From assembly GCA_045642485.1 (NCBI GenBank), contig JAZUIV010000059.1:13308-77307 (forward strand): a DNA stretch of 64,000 bases, read 5' to 3'. The translations under genes and the position numbers were made by a program. This DNA comes from Cacconaster sp045642485 (GTDB taxonomy: Bacteria; Bacteroidota; Bacteroidia; Bacteroidales; UBA932). The notes beneath the pieces were generated by a model, which saw only the letters and a list, made by a program, of their open reading frames with translations, ran no database searches and had not been told where the DNA came from. Numbering within the stretch: position 1 is the first letter of the stretch; each line of letters begins with the position of its first letter. Positions 25,495-34,578 of this stretch are shown in pieces.

Positions 25495-27798
25495 ATGAAA
25501 AAACTGATTCTCTATGCGGTACTGCCCGCCCTTCTGCTGGCTTCCGCCTGCGCTCCCGAGAAGACACCGAAGGAGAAGTATCTGGAATTCCTCTACTCCA
25601 CTATGCCGCTTCCGGACAGCCTCGTCTATCCGCAGAGCTGGTGGGAGGCCAACGTTGACAAAACCATTGAGGTCAGGCAGAAGATGAACTGGGGAGTCCC
25701 CGAGAGGGAATTCGTCCATTTCGTACTTCCTCTGCGTGTCAACAATGAGGGACTTGACGATTTCCGCACGGTCTATGCCGATTCCCTCTGCGCGAGAGTC
25801 AGCGGTATGACAATGGAAGAAGCTGTTCTCGAAATCAACCACTGGTGCCACGAGAGGGTGACCTACCAGCCTTCGGACGGACGCACCTCCGCGCCTATGT
25901 CAACAATCCGTTACGGATTCGGACGCTGCGGTGAAGAGTCTGTCGTTACCGTGGCCGCCCTGAGGGCTGCCGGAATTCCCGCCCGTCAGGTCTATACCCC
26001 GAGATGGGCGCATACCGACGACAACCACGCCTGGGTCGAGGCCTGGGTTGACGGCAAATGGCATTTCCTCGGAGCCTGCGAGCCTGAACCGGTTCTGGAT
26101 ATGGGGTGGTTCAACTCTCCCGTCTCCCGCGCGATGCTTCTCCATACGAACGTCTATGGAGATTATCAGGGACCTGAGGGCGTCATCCGCAAGAATGACC
26201 TCTACACTGAAATAAACCTCATAGAGAATTACGTGCCGTCGAGAGTGAACACCGTCACCATAACCGATGCCGAAGGCAAACCGGTCGAGGACGCCACGGT
26301 CGAGTTCAAGATATACAACTATGCCGAGTTCTACACCGTCGCGAGATATACCACCGGCGCTGACGGGAAGGCCTCTCTCCGCACAGGACTCGGTGACATT
26401 ATGGTCTGGGCATACAAGGACGGGAAGTTCGGACTTGCCAAGGCCGGTTCCGAAAGTACTCAGGTCGCTCTTGACCATACTTTCGGAGAGAGTGTCAGTA
26501 TGGATTTCCATATCGTACCTCCGGTTGACAATCCTCTGCCGTCCAATGCCACGGAGGAGCAGATTGCCGCAAATGCTCTCCGCCTGAAGCAGGAGGACTC
26601 CATCAGGGCCGCATTGCACCCGGGTGTCGTCAATCAGGAGACTCTCGACGCATTCAAGGAGTACTGCAAAGCCTCTCCGGAGCTTGCCAAGGCTGGGGAG
26701 ATTGTCCTTAAAAACATCACTCCCAAGGATTTGAGAGATATCCCCTATGACGTCCTTGTGGATGCTGTCAGCGACATTTCAAATCCCGACAGAAATGTCC
26801 TCTCCCCCAGAATCGAACTGGAGAAGCAGATTCCTTTCCACAAGGAGATACGAGAAGGTCTTCAGGGAAAAGTGACCGGTTATCAGGGGGCTCTCTCCTG
26901 GGTCAAGGACAACATCAGAATCGTGGAGAACCGCAATCCTATGAAGTTGAGGATTCCTCCCGTGGCGGTATGGCGCGGAAGGGTCTGCGACAGGAATTCT
27001 CTCGGGATCTTCTACGTGGCGGTTTGCCGCTCAATCGGGGTTCCCGCCCGTATCTCCTGGCACAACGGCAACGTTCAGGTTCAGTCTGAAGGTCAGTGGC
27101 TTGACGTGAATCTTGAGGAAGAGGTGGCAAAGGCGAATCCGAGGGGATTCCTCGATCTGGACCTCTCCGATACCGGACTTGACGCCGCTTCTGCCTATTT
27201 CGGACGTTTCACCCTCAGCAAAATAGAGGAGGGTGTATGTCACCTTATGGATTACGAATATTCTGAGGACCAGCCGACCGGCAAGATTCCCTTGGAGGAG
27301 GGCTATTATATGGCGGTATCAGGCACACGCCTTTCAGACGGCAGCGTGCTGAGCCACGTCCAGACTTTCAACGTGGAGGCGGACAAGACTGTCTCCCAGA
27401 AACTTGTGGTCTGGCCAGCAGAGGGCAAGGGTGAGAAGGCCGGAAAGGGAAGTTACATAGTCGCCCGTCTCGCCGAGAACGGGGAACCCACCACCCACGC
27501 TCTGCGCCAGATGGAGTCAGCGGCCGAAACACTCAACGCCTGGGGAGGGAAGATAGTTCTTTACGGACCTACCGAAGCCAGTCTGAATTTTTACAAAGGC
27601 TTCATATCCAAGTTGAAGAATGTATCATATCAGGTGGATGCCGACAATTCCGTCCTGAAGGAGATTGAAGAAAAGTGCAAGGGTGACGTGAGATATCTTC
27701 CTTTCGTAGTTTTGAACAACGCTTCCGGGAACGCGCTCTATTTCTCCCAGGGATATAACACCTCCCTCGAAATAGGTCTTTCACAGACAGTGAAATAA
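25495..27798 (+). CDS. double transglutaminase-like lipoprotein
   Basis: A 767-aa lipoprotein (signal ending ASAC). The first transglutaminase-like domain is intact by eye: Cys145 in FGRCGEESVVTVAALRAAG, AGIPARQVY, and His178 in DDNHAWVEAW. An Ig-like or carboxypeptidase-regulatory-like segment follows (about 250-330). Around residue 495-540 a second, similar core appears: GRVCDRNSLGIFYVAVCRSI followed by GVPARISW, where the NHAW histidine is not obvious. The family includes proteases and amide hydrolases as well as crosslinkers. Found right after an M13 peptidase, a peptide- or cell-wall-processing role is a reasonable guess. Confidence 0.82.
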   Translation: MKKLILYAVLPALLLASACAPEKTPKEKYLEFLYSTMPLPDSLVYPQSWWEANVDKTIEVRQKMNWGVPEREFVHFVLPLRVNNEGLDDFRTVYADSLCARVSGMTMEEAVLEINHWCHERVTYQPSDGRTSAPMSTIRYGFGRCGEESVVTVAALRAAGIPARQVYTPRWAHTDDNHAWVEAWVDGKWHFLGACEPEPVLDMGWFNSPVSRAMLLHTNVYGDYQGPEGVIRKNDLYTEINLIENYVPSRVNTVTITDAEGKPVEDATVEFKIYNYAEFYTVARYTTGADGKASLRTGLGDIMVWAYKDGKFGLAKAGSESTQVALDHTFGESVSMDFHIVPPVDNPLPSNATEEQIAANALRLKQEDSIRAALHPGVVNQETLDAFKEYCKASPELAKAGEIVLKNITPKDLRDIPYDVLVDAVSDISNPDRNVLSPRIELEKQIPFHKEIREGLQGKVTGYQGALSWVKDNIRIVENRNPMKLRIPPVAVWRGRVCDRNSLGIFYVAVCRSIGVPARISWHNGNVQVQSEGQWLDVNLEEEVAKANPRGFLDLDLSDTGLDAASAYFGRFTLSKIEEGVCHLMDYEYSEDQPTGKIPLEEGYYMAVSGTRLSDGSVLSHVQTFNVEADKTVSQKLVVWPAEGKGEKAGKGSYIVARLAENGEPTTHALRQMESAAETLNAWGGKIVLYGPTEASLNFYKGFISKLKNVSYQVDADNSVLKEIEEKCKGDVRYLPFVVLNNASGNALYFSQGYNTSLEIGLSQTVK

Positions 27799-27813
27799 TA
27801 AGGATTGTCTTCA

Positions 27814-27947
27814 GGCAGAAATTGATGTCTGTCACTTATTCGGACTTCGCTTCGCTCATCCCTCCCACATCGCTTCGCTTGTGGGCCCCTCCCGCTATCA
27901 AGCGCGGGTGCTTAGGTCCTCTTAAGTGACAGATATCAATTTCTGCC
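27814..27947. repeat. 134-bp inverted-repeat element with internal hairpins
   Basis: The arms 27814-27838 and 27923-27947 are complementary at 24 of 25 positions. Inside are CCCACA/TGTGGG (27864-27869 with 27880-27885) and CCCGC/GCGGG (27891-27895 with 27904-27908), and the motif TCGCTTCGCT occurs twice. The transcript would fold as a long stem closed by a multi-hairpin junction. It has the look of a REP/MITE-like interspersed element or a structured RNA. It fills most of the gap between the transglutaminase gene and the glycan locus. Confidence 0.72.
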
Positions 27948-27985
27948 AAGATGGTTATTTGTGAAACGTTAAATTTGAATCTGAT

Positions 27986-30900
27986 ATGAATTGCCGGCTT
28001 TCACGTGTTTTTTTGTGTCTGGGCGCCATTGCGCTGATGGCATCCTCGTCCTTCGCGCAACCGCAGGCCTACAAAGGGTGGCCCGGGCACGATGACATCT
28101 CGAATCTGGAACAATGTTTCCGCAATCCGCCGAAAGGCTACGGCAACGTGCCTTTCTACTGGTGGACGGGTGATCCTCTGGATATGGAGCGGCTCAAGGA
28201 GCAGCTTGAGATTCTCTCCGACGCTTCGACCGACGGACTGAACGTCAGTTACAACCATACCCATTCAGATGTAGAGGTGGAACTCAACGCAGCCGGCCAC
28301 GGCCCCTGCGGCAGGGTCAGCGGGGGAGAGCCCAGAGTGATGTCCCCGCAGTGGTGGAAAATCTGGAATGAGTTTTCCGCCGAATGTGCGAAAAAAGGCA
28401 TAGGGCTCGGAATGGACGACTATGTCATCGCCTGGCCAAAGAACGGGGAGTTCATAGACAGCATTCTCACCCAGCCGTCTTTCCGCAACTATCAGGGACT
28501 GCTTACGAAGGACAGCACCGGTGCCATCCGCACCGAGCCCGCTCCGTGGCTGCACCCCGATTTCGGGAATCAGATAGTGGAAAAATACTTCCAACCTTTT
28601 GTGGATCATATGGATGAAGATGCTCTGAAGGGAATGAACTACTTCTTTCAGGACGAACTTCAGTACGGCCTGCAGTTAAGGTCGTGGTGCGAGGATATGC
28701 CGGAGCAGTTCCTTGCCCGCAAGGGATATGATATAGTGCCGCATCTCTCCGCACTCTTCATAGAGGATGCCTCTCTGATAGATGAGCAAGCCGCAAAATA
28801 TCGTCTGGATTATGCGGAGGTCCTCACTCAACTCGCAGAGGAGAGGTATTTCAAGCCGATATATGACTGGCACGCCTCCAAGGGGCTCATTTACGGTTGC
28901 GACCCCGAGGGCCGCGGGCTCCGTCCGCTGCAATATCTGGATTACTTCCGGGCGACCAGTTGGTTTACGGCTCCGGGAAACGACGCACCTTCGAGGGGAA
29001 GCAGTTTCCGCCAGACAAAGGTGTCAAGCAGCATTGCACACCTGTACGGCAGGCCGAGAACCTGGCTTGAGGCGTTCCACAGTATGGGATGGGATGCCAA
29101 CGGCGCTCTTTTGAAAAGACAGCTTGACCACCACATCATCGCGGGCGGCAATCTGCTCTGTATGCACGGACTTTATTACAGCACCCACGGCGGCTGGTGG
29201 GAATGGGCGCCCCCCTGTTTCCATTTCAGGATGCCCTACTGGCCTCATATGAAACTGTGGCTCAAGTATGCCGAGAGGATGTGTTTCCTACTCAGTCAGG
29301 GGACTCACGTATGCGACATAGCCTTGCTGTACCCCACGGAGACTATGCAGGCTGTGCCGGGGAGCGATGCGGAGAGCACCTTCGCGGTGTCCGACGAGTT
29401 GAGCACGCACGGTCTTGATTATGACTTCATTGATTATCAGTCACTTCAGAAGGCTGAAGTCAGGGATGGGAAACTCTCCGTCGCAGGTGAAAGCTACAAA
29501 GTCCTTGTACTTGCGGATACACGCGCAATGCACGGGGAGACACTTGATAAAATCCGTGAGTTCCTCAAGAACGGAGGAATCGTGGTGGCCTCAGGGTATG
29601 TGATGCCCGCCGTCAGGGAGGCAGGTGCGGTTGCTGTCAGGTCCGCTTCCGCCGTTCCCGATGCGATAAGTTCATTGATTGACGCGGATTTCCGGACGGG
29701 GCAGGGGACGGGCCGTGTCCTGCACAGGCGTATCGGAGACCGTGATGTCTATATGGTGATGGATGTGGAACACGGGGACAAAGTCTATTTCCGTTCTCTC
29801 GGTAAAGCCGAGAAATGGGATGCGATGAGCGGGAAAGTCGAACTTCTGCCTGTTTTGGATACGGATGAAGAGGGGACTTGGCTCAGGTACGACGGCCCGT
29901 CCGACGGGTCAATGCTCGTTGTGTTCTCTCCGGGCGAGCCGGTCACTGCCGGCAATGAAAAGAAGATGAAAGTTGTCGGGACTCAGCGTGTTTCCGGTGA
30001 TTGGAACGTGACCTTCATTCCCACGATGGACAACAAGTGGGGGGATTTCCGTCTGCCGGCAACGGAAGAGTATATTGGTGTCGAGGCACGGGAGATGAGA
30101 TACTTCACCGATGTCAACTCCGTCGATTGGGGCAAAGTGCCGAATGACGCTTACGGCTACGGCCCTTATATGGAGAGCTGCGAAGTTGATTCTTCCGTGG
30201 ATTTGGAACATTTCCTTGATTCCGGAATGGAGAAAGCCTCCTGGAGGCCGTACGTCTGGTCCTGGCAGTACGGTGTTCCGGACAGTCCCGGCAGTCAGGG
30301 ATGGCACGGGCTCAAGAGCCGGGTGGATTCCCGCTTCCTTATTCTCGACAAAGGGGCACATCAGATATTCCGCACCAATGTGCTGTCCCCCCGCAAGGGA
30401 AAATACCGTATCTGCCTGGAAGGCGTTGCTCCTGCACGGATTCTGATTGACGGCAAAGCCGTTTCCGGAAAGGAAATCACTCTGAGGGAGGGCTGGCACC
30501 GTCTCGTGGTCGCATACGCAAACACGGTCAGGACCGATTATTCTCTTGTCGGAATGAGAAGTTCCTCCATTGACCGCAGGGACAGGAGTATGGTGATGCT
30601 TTATCCTGTTTCCGCCCCGCAGCCGGAAGACCGCGGGATGTATGACAGCATCGTCGCTTCGAAGTGGTACGGCACTGACTATCTGAAGTATGACATATTT
30701 ACGGACGGACGGGAGTGGTTCTATCAGTTCGAGACAGCCCCCGGCGCGGGAGTCCTGAGGTTCTCCGTCAACGGTATTGTCAGGAAAATAGCCGTCAATG
30801 GCATTGAAGTCCCTTTCATCCGTGAAGGAGAGAGCGTCGAAGTAACGCTCCCTGAGCCTGTTCCCGGGACTTCCGTTGTCAACGTGACCGGTGTTCCGGA

Positions 30901-31309
30901 TCCCGGTTGTCCCGGTCCCGCTTTCTTCGCCACCCCTGTAAGTCTGGAATGTGATGGAGGCCGTATGCCGGAGGGGGACTGGACACAGTACGGTGCATTG
31001 AAATTCTTTTCCGGGGCTGTCAGGTATGCCAGGGATATTGCCTTGAATGGCGTTGGCGGTCAAGTGGTTCTCGACCTTGGGGATATTGACGCAACCTGCG
31101 AAGTCAGTGTCAATGGCGCTCCTGCCGGAGTCCTGATAGGGAAGCCGTACAGTCTCGACATTACCCCGCTGGTCCGCGAGGGGGACAACAGGATAGAGGT
31201 GACAGTCTACAGCACTCTTGCCAATCATTATGTCACTATACCTTCCCCTTACAAGGGTACGCCGCGGGCTGGATTGCTGGGTCCTGTTAAAATCTTGTTT
31301 AAAAAATGA
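27986..31309 (+). CDS. GH106-like glycoside hydrolase
   Basis: A 1107-aa secreted protein (signal peptide to about residue 24). The N-terminal pattern FRNPPKGYGNVPFYWWTGDP followed by ERLKEQLEIL, a long alpha/beta catalytic region with FFQDELQYG, WLEAFHSMGWD and FRMPYWPHMKLW, and a C-terminal GH2-type sugar-binding domain (LDLGDIDATCEVSVNGAPAG, then LDITPLVREGDNRIEV and AGLLGPVKI) agree best with the GH106/alpha-L-rhamnosidase group. The exact family is not certain. It opens the glycan locus just upstream of SusC, and a TAAATTTG box at 27970-27977 ends 8 nt before the ATG. Confidence 0.65.
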   Translation: MNCRLSRVFLCLGAIALMASSSFAQPQAYKGWPGHDDISNLEQCFRNPPKGYGNVPFYWWTGDPLDMERLKEQLEILSDASTDGLNVSYNHTHSDVEVELNAAGHGPCGRVSGGEPRVMSPQWWKIWNEFSAECAKKGIGLGMDDYVIAWPKNGEFIDSILTQPSFRNYQGLLTKDSTGAIRTEPAPWLHPDFGNQIVEKYFQPFVDHMDEDALKGMNYFFQDELQYGLQLRSWCEDMPEQFLARKGYDIVPHLSALFIEDASLIDEQAAKYRLDYAEVLTQLAEERYFKPIYDWHASKGLIYGCDPEGRGLRPLQYLDYFRATSWFTAPGNDAPSRGSSFRQTKVSSSIAHLYGRPRTWLEAFHSMGWDANGALLKRQLDHHIIAGGNLLCMHGLYYSTHGGWWEWAPPCFHFRMPYWPHMKLWLKYAERMCFLLSQGTHVCDIALLYPTETMQAVPGSDAESTFAVSDELSTHGLDYDFIDYQSLQKAEVRDGKLSVAGESYKVLVLADTRAMHGETLDKIREFLKNGGIVVASGYVMPAVREAGAVAVRSASAVPDAISSLIDADFRTGQGTGRVLHRRIGDRDVYMVMDVEHGDKVYFRSLGKAEKWDAMSGKVELLPVLDTDEEGTWLRYDGPSDGSMLVVFSPGEPVTAGNEKKMKVVGTQRVSGDWNVTFIPTMDNKWGDFRLPATEEYIGVEAREMRYFTDVNSVDWGKVPNDAYGYGPYMESCEVDSSVDLEHFLDSGMEKASWRPYVWSWQYGVPDSPGSQGWHGLKSRVDSRFLILDKGAHQIFRTNVLSPRKGKYRICLEGVAPARILIDGKAVSGKEITLREGWHRLVVAYANTVRTDYSLVGMRSSSIDRRDRSMVMLYPVSAPQPEDRGMYDSIVASKWYGTDYLKYDIFTDGREWFYQFETAPGAGVLRFSVNGIVRKIAVNGIEVPFIREGESVEVTLPEPVPGTSVVNVTGVPDPGCPGPAFFATPVSLECDGGRMPEGDWTQYGALKFFSGAVRYARDIALNGVGGQVVLDLGDIDATCEVSVNGAPAGVLIGKPYSLDITPLVREGDNRIEVTVYSTLANHYVTIPSPYKGTPRAGLLGPVKILFKK

Positions 31310-31339
31310 CGAAAAAGTATCGAATTTTAAAAATAATCT

Positions 31340-31347
31340 TATATTTG
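31340..31347 (+). promoter_or_regulatory. TATATTTG -7 box before susC
   Basis: TATATTTG matches the -7 consensus and would give a 5' leader of about 60 nt before the ATG at 31414. No TTTG is found at the usual distance upstream, as is common for regulated PUL promoters. Confidence 0.5.
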
Positions 31348-31413
31348 TGAGACAATACTGCGAAAACAGTGTTTTTTTACCAAATAACTATTAACCAACT
31401 AAATCATCAACGT

Positions 31414-34400
31414 ATGAAGAATGCTAGAATGATTGGTCTTCGCTCCATCCTTGCGGCTGCGGCTTTCCTGCTGACAACAGCAGTGTTCGCACAGAGCCTC
31501 AGCGTAAAGGGTGTCGTGAAAGATCCTGATGGCAATCCCCTTCCGGGAGCAACCGTATTCGTACCTGGTACGAATAACGGCGTAGTCACAGACGTGGACG
31601 GAAACTTCTCAATCCAGGTTCCGGCCAATTCCAATCTGGAGGTCTCCTTCGTGGGTTATACCACAAAGACCATCAAGGTCGGTACATCCGCTCCTTTCCA
31701 GACAGTAGTTCTCGAAGATTCTGAACAGCTGACAGAAGCTGTCGTAACGGCTCTCGGCGTAGCCCGTGAGAAGAAGACAGTCGGTTACGCGATTCAGGAC
31801 GTGAAGGGTGACGCCCTTCTCGCCTCTCACGAGACAAACATCACCAATGCCCTTACCGGTAAGGTAGCCGGTGTTGACATCGTCCGTTCATCCAACGGTC
31901 CCGGTGCATCATCCAAGATTATCCTTCGTGGTAACAACTCCCTTACAGGTCTCAACCAGCCGTTGATCGTTGTCGATGGTGTGCCTATGGACAACTTCGT
32001 GGGTGCAACCAACAACGACTTCTGGAACCCTTCAGCCGATATGGGTAGCGGTCTGCAGGACATCAACCCCGAGGACGTAGAGTCAATGACAGTCCTCAAA
32101 GGTGCGTCAGCAGCCGCTCTTTACGGTTCACGTGCAGGTAACGGTGTCATTATGATCACCACCAAGAAAGGTCGCCAGAACAAAGGCCTTGGTCTTACCA
32201 TCACCGGTACTGTCGCCGCCACAACCGAATTCACCCGTCCCCAGATGCAGAACAGATTCGGACAGGGTAACCTCGGAGAGTTTGACAACACTTCATATCT
32301 CAGCTGGGGTCCTGAAATCACAGGGCAGAGAGTTGATAAGTGGAACGGTGAGAAAGACAACCTCGCGGCTTATGACAACGTGAAAGGTTTCTTCGGAACG
32401 GGTGTCACCGACACCGAGAACGTAACATTCTCACAGCAGTACGGCAAGACCGGCATCTACGCTTCCTGGACACGTATGAAGGATTCAAGCCAGGTTCCCG
32501 GCGCAACCCTCGGACGTAACAACTTCATGCTCCGCGGTACTTCCACATTCGGAAAGAACGACAAGTGGCACTTTGACGCCAAGGTTCAGTACATCAGGAC
32601 TCAGGCCAACAACCGTCCTATCTCCGGTTCCAACGTCAACGCCAACTATATGCTGAAGATGTACACCACTCCCGTTTCAGTCGATATCCGTGATTTCAAG
32701 GACGCTGTCGATGCCAATGGAGAGATGTTCTATTTCGGCCCCAAGGACAAAACCGGTTCAAACCCCTGGTGGTATGCCAAGTACAGCACCAACCAGGACG
32801 TCCGTAACCGTTTCCTGATGACTGCATCCCTCAGATATGACTTCACAGAGTGGTTGGATCTCGAACTCAAGGCCGGTACCGATATGTATTTCACCGAGAC
32901 CGAGTCCAAGTTCTATGCAGGCAACAAGATTGCCGGCAGCGCCACAGGTTCATACAGTATGGGTGAGAGCCGCTTCTATGAGAACAACTTCTCATTCCTG
33001 CTCAAGGCTCACAAGGACAACCTTTGGGGTGATTTCGGCGGTTCCGTTCAGATAGGTGGTAACCTTCTCGACAGGGAGAGCCGCGGTATGTCAGGATCAC
33101 AGGGTACTCTCCTTGTTCCCAACGTATTCGACCTGAACAACGCCAAGAGTGACAAGCCTTCAGTCTCCGAAAGCTATTCACACCGCAAGATGAACTCCCT
33201 CTACGGTCAGCTCTCTCTCAACTACGGTGGTTGGATTTTCCTCGAAGGAACCTTCCGTAACGACTGGACTTCAACCCTGAGCCCCAAGAACCGTTCATAT
33301 CTCTACCCTTCAGTATCACTCTCCTGGGTTATCAGCGATATGGTCAACAAATACAGCGCAATGCCCGAGTGGTTCAGCTATGCAAAGGTACGTGCCTCAT
33401 TCGCTGAGGTAGGTAACGATATGGATCCCTATCAGCTCTATAACGTTTACACTATGGGTACTACCCCCAAGGGTTCCGGCTCTCTCGGCTCCAATCCATC
33501 TCTTAACTCCGGAAGTGTTCTCTACGATGATAACGTGAAGAATGAGCTCATCAAATCCTGGGAGGCCGGTGCCGACATCCGCTTCTTCGACAACAGACTC
33601 GGTTTCGACTTCACCTGGTACAAGTCAAATGCAACCAACCAGCTGATCAACCTGCCCATCGCATCCGTTGCATACAGCAGCAAGAAGATCAACGCCGGTG
33701 ACATTCAGAACGAAGGTGTCGAGATTGTCCTCAACGCAGTTCCTGTAAAGCAGCGCAACTTCCAGTGGAACACCAACTTGAACTTCTCAACCAACGAGAA
33801 CAAGATTCTTGCTCTTGCTGACGGCGTAAGCGAGTACAGCCTCGGCGGTTATGACAAACTCAGTATCGTTGCCAAGGTAGGCGGTGAGTACGGTGATATC
33901 TACGGTACCAAGTACAACCGCGTTGAAGATGAAAGCAGCCCTTACTACGGCAAGCTTATCCTCAACAGTGACGGTCTGCCCACAACTGACGGCAACAAGT
34001 ATTATCTGGGCAACCAGAACTCAAAGTGCAACCTCGGATGGAACAACAGCTTCACCTGGAAAGACCTCACTTTCAGCTTCCAGTTTGATGCCCGCATCGG
34101 CGGCAAGATCTTCTCCGGAACTCTCGGAGCAATGGAAGCAGCAGGTACTGCAGCCTGGACCGTTGACGGCCGTGAGTCTATGCTCGTTGACGGTGTTGTC
34201 AAGGACGGTGACACCTACAAGCCCAACACTACAGCTACCACTGCTCAGAAATACTGGAGACAGGTCAGCGGCGAGGCCGGTTCAAACCTCGGTATCACAG
34301 AGGAGAACCTCTACGACGCAACCAACGTCCGTCTTCGTAACGTATCCATCTCTTATGGCCTGCCTAAGAGACTTCTCAGCAAAGGAAACGTATTCCAGTC

Positions 34401-34566
34401 TGTAAGATTCGGTGTTTCCTGCACCAACGTAGCTATGATTTACAGCAAGATGAGAGGACTCGACCCCGAGTCAATCTTCGCAACTTCCACCAACGCCTAC
34501 GGTTTCGAGTACGGTGCTGCTCCTACCTCACGTTGCTATGTATTTAATGTTTCACTCGGATTCTAA
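31414..34566 (+). CDS. SusC/RagA family TonB-dependent outer-membrane receptor
   Basis: A 1050-aa receptor that imports oligosaccharides with a SusD-type lid. Order: signal peptide (to about 27), carboxypeptidase-regulatory-like domain (SVKGVVKDPDGNPLPGATVF at about 30, GNFSIQVP, SFVGYTTKTI), TonB box and plug (TALGVAREKKTVGYAIQDVK, LIVVDGVPMDNF, EDVESMTVLKGASAAALYG, NGVIMITTKKG), then a 22-strand barrel ending in F. The start at 31414 is chosen because residues from the ATG at 31369 do not fit a signal peptide. The SusD gene follows 12 nt later. Confidence 0.97.
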   Translation: MKNARMIGLRSILAAAAFLLTTAVFAQSLSVKGVVKDPDGNPLPGATVFVPGTNNGVVTDVDGNFSIQVPANSNLEVSFVGYTTKTIKVGTSAPFQTVVLEDSEQLTEAVVTALGVAREKKTVGYAIQDVKGDALLASHETNITNALTGKVAGVDIVRSSNGPGASSKIILRGNNSLTGLNQPLIVVDGVPMDNFVGATNNDFWNPSADMGSGLQDINPEDVESMTVLKGASAAALYGSRAGNGVIMITTKKGRQNKGLGLTITGTVAATTEFTRPQMQNRFGQGNLGEFDNTSYLSWGPEITGQRVDKWNGEKDNLAAYDNVKGFFGTGVTDTENVTFSQQYGKTGIYASWTRMKDSSQVPGATLGRNNFMLRGTSTFGKNDKWHFDAKVQYIRTQANNRPISGSNVNANYMLKMYTTPVSVDIRDFKDAVDANGEMFYFGPKDKTGSNPWWYAKYSTNQDVRNRFLMTASLRYDFTEWLDLELKAGTDMYFTETESKFYAGNKIAGSATGSYSMGESRFYENNFSFLLKAHKDNLWGDFGGSVQIGGNLLDRESRGMSGSQGTLLVPNVFDLNNAKSDKPSVSESYSHRKMNSLYGQLSLNYGGWIFLEGTFRNDWTSTLSPKNRSYLYPSVSLSWVISDMVNKYSAMPEWFSYAKVRASFAEVGNDMDPYQLYNVYTMGTTPKGSGSLGSNPSLNSGSVLYDDNVKNELIKSWEAGADIRFFDNRLGFDFTWYKSNATNQLINLPIASVAYSSKKINAGDIQNEGVEIVLNAVPVKQRNFQWNTNLNFSTNENKILALADGVSEYSLGGYDKLSIVAKVGGEYGDIYGTKYNRVEDESSPYYGKLILNSDGLPTTDGNKYYLGNQNSKCNLGWNNSFTWKDLTFSFQFDARIGGKIFSGTLGAMEAAGTAAWTVDGRESMLVDGVVKDGDTYKPNTTATTAQKYWRQVSGEAGSNLGITEENLYDATNVRLRNVSISYGLPKRLLSKGNVFQSVRFGVSCTNVAMIYSKMRGLDPESIFATSTNAYGFEYGAAPTSRCYVFNVSLGF

Positions 34567-34578
34567 TATTGCGCAAAT

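Noticed and set aside
24292..25851. 519-codon open frame on the minus strand
   Set aside because: It is antisense to the M13 peptidase and the start of the transglutaminase gene, both of which have full motifs; its translation resembles no family and is explained by the codon bias of the real genes.
27864..27908. CRISPR-like short repeats
   Set aside because: The repeated TCGCTTCGCT occurs only twice and is part of a hairpin element; there is no spacer-repeat periodicity.
29909..31228. 439-codon open frame on the minus strand
   Set aside because: Antisense to the C-terminal part of the GH106-like gene; no recognisable protein.
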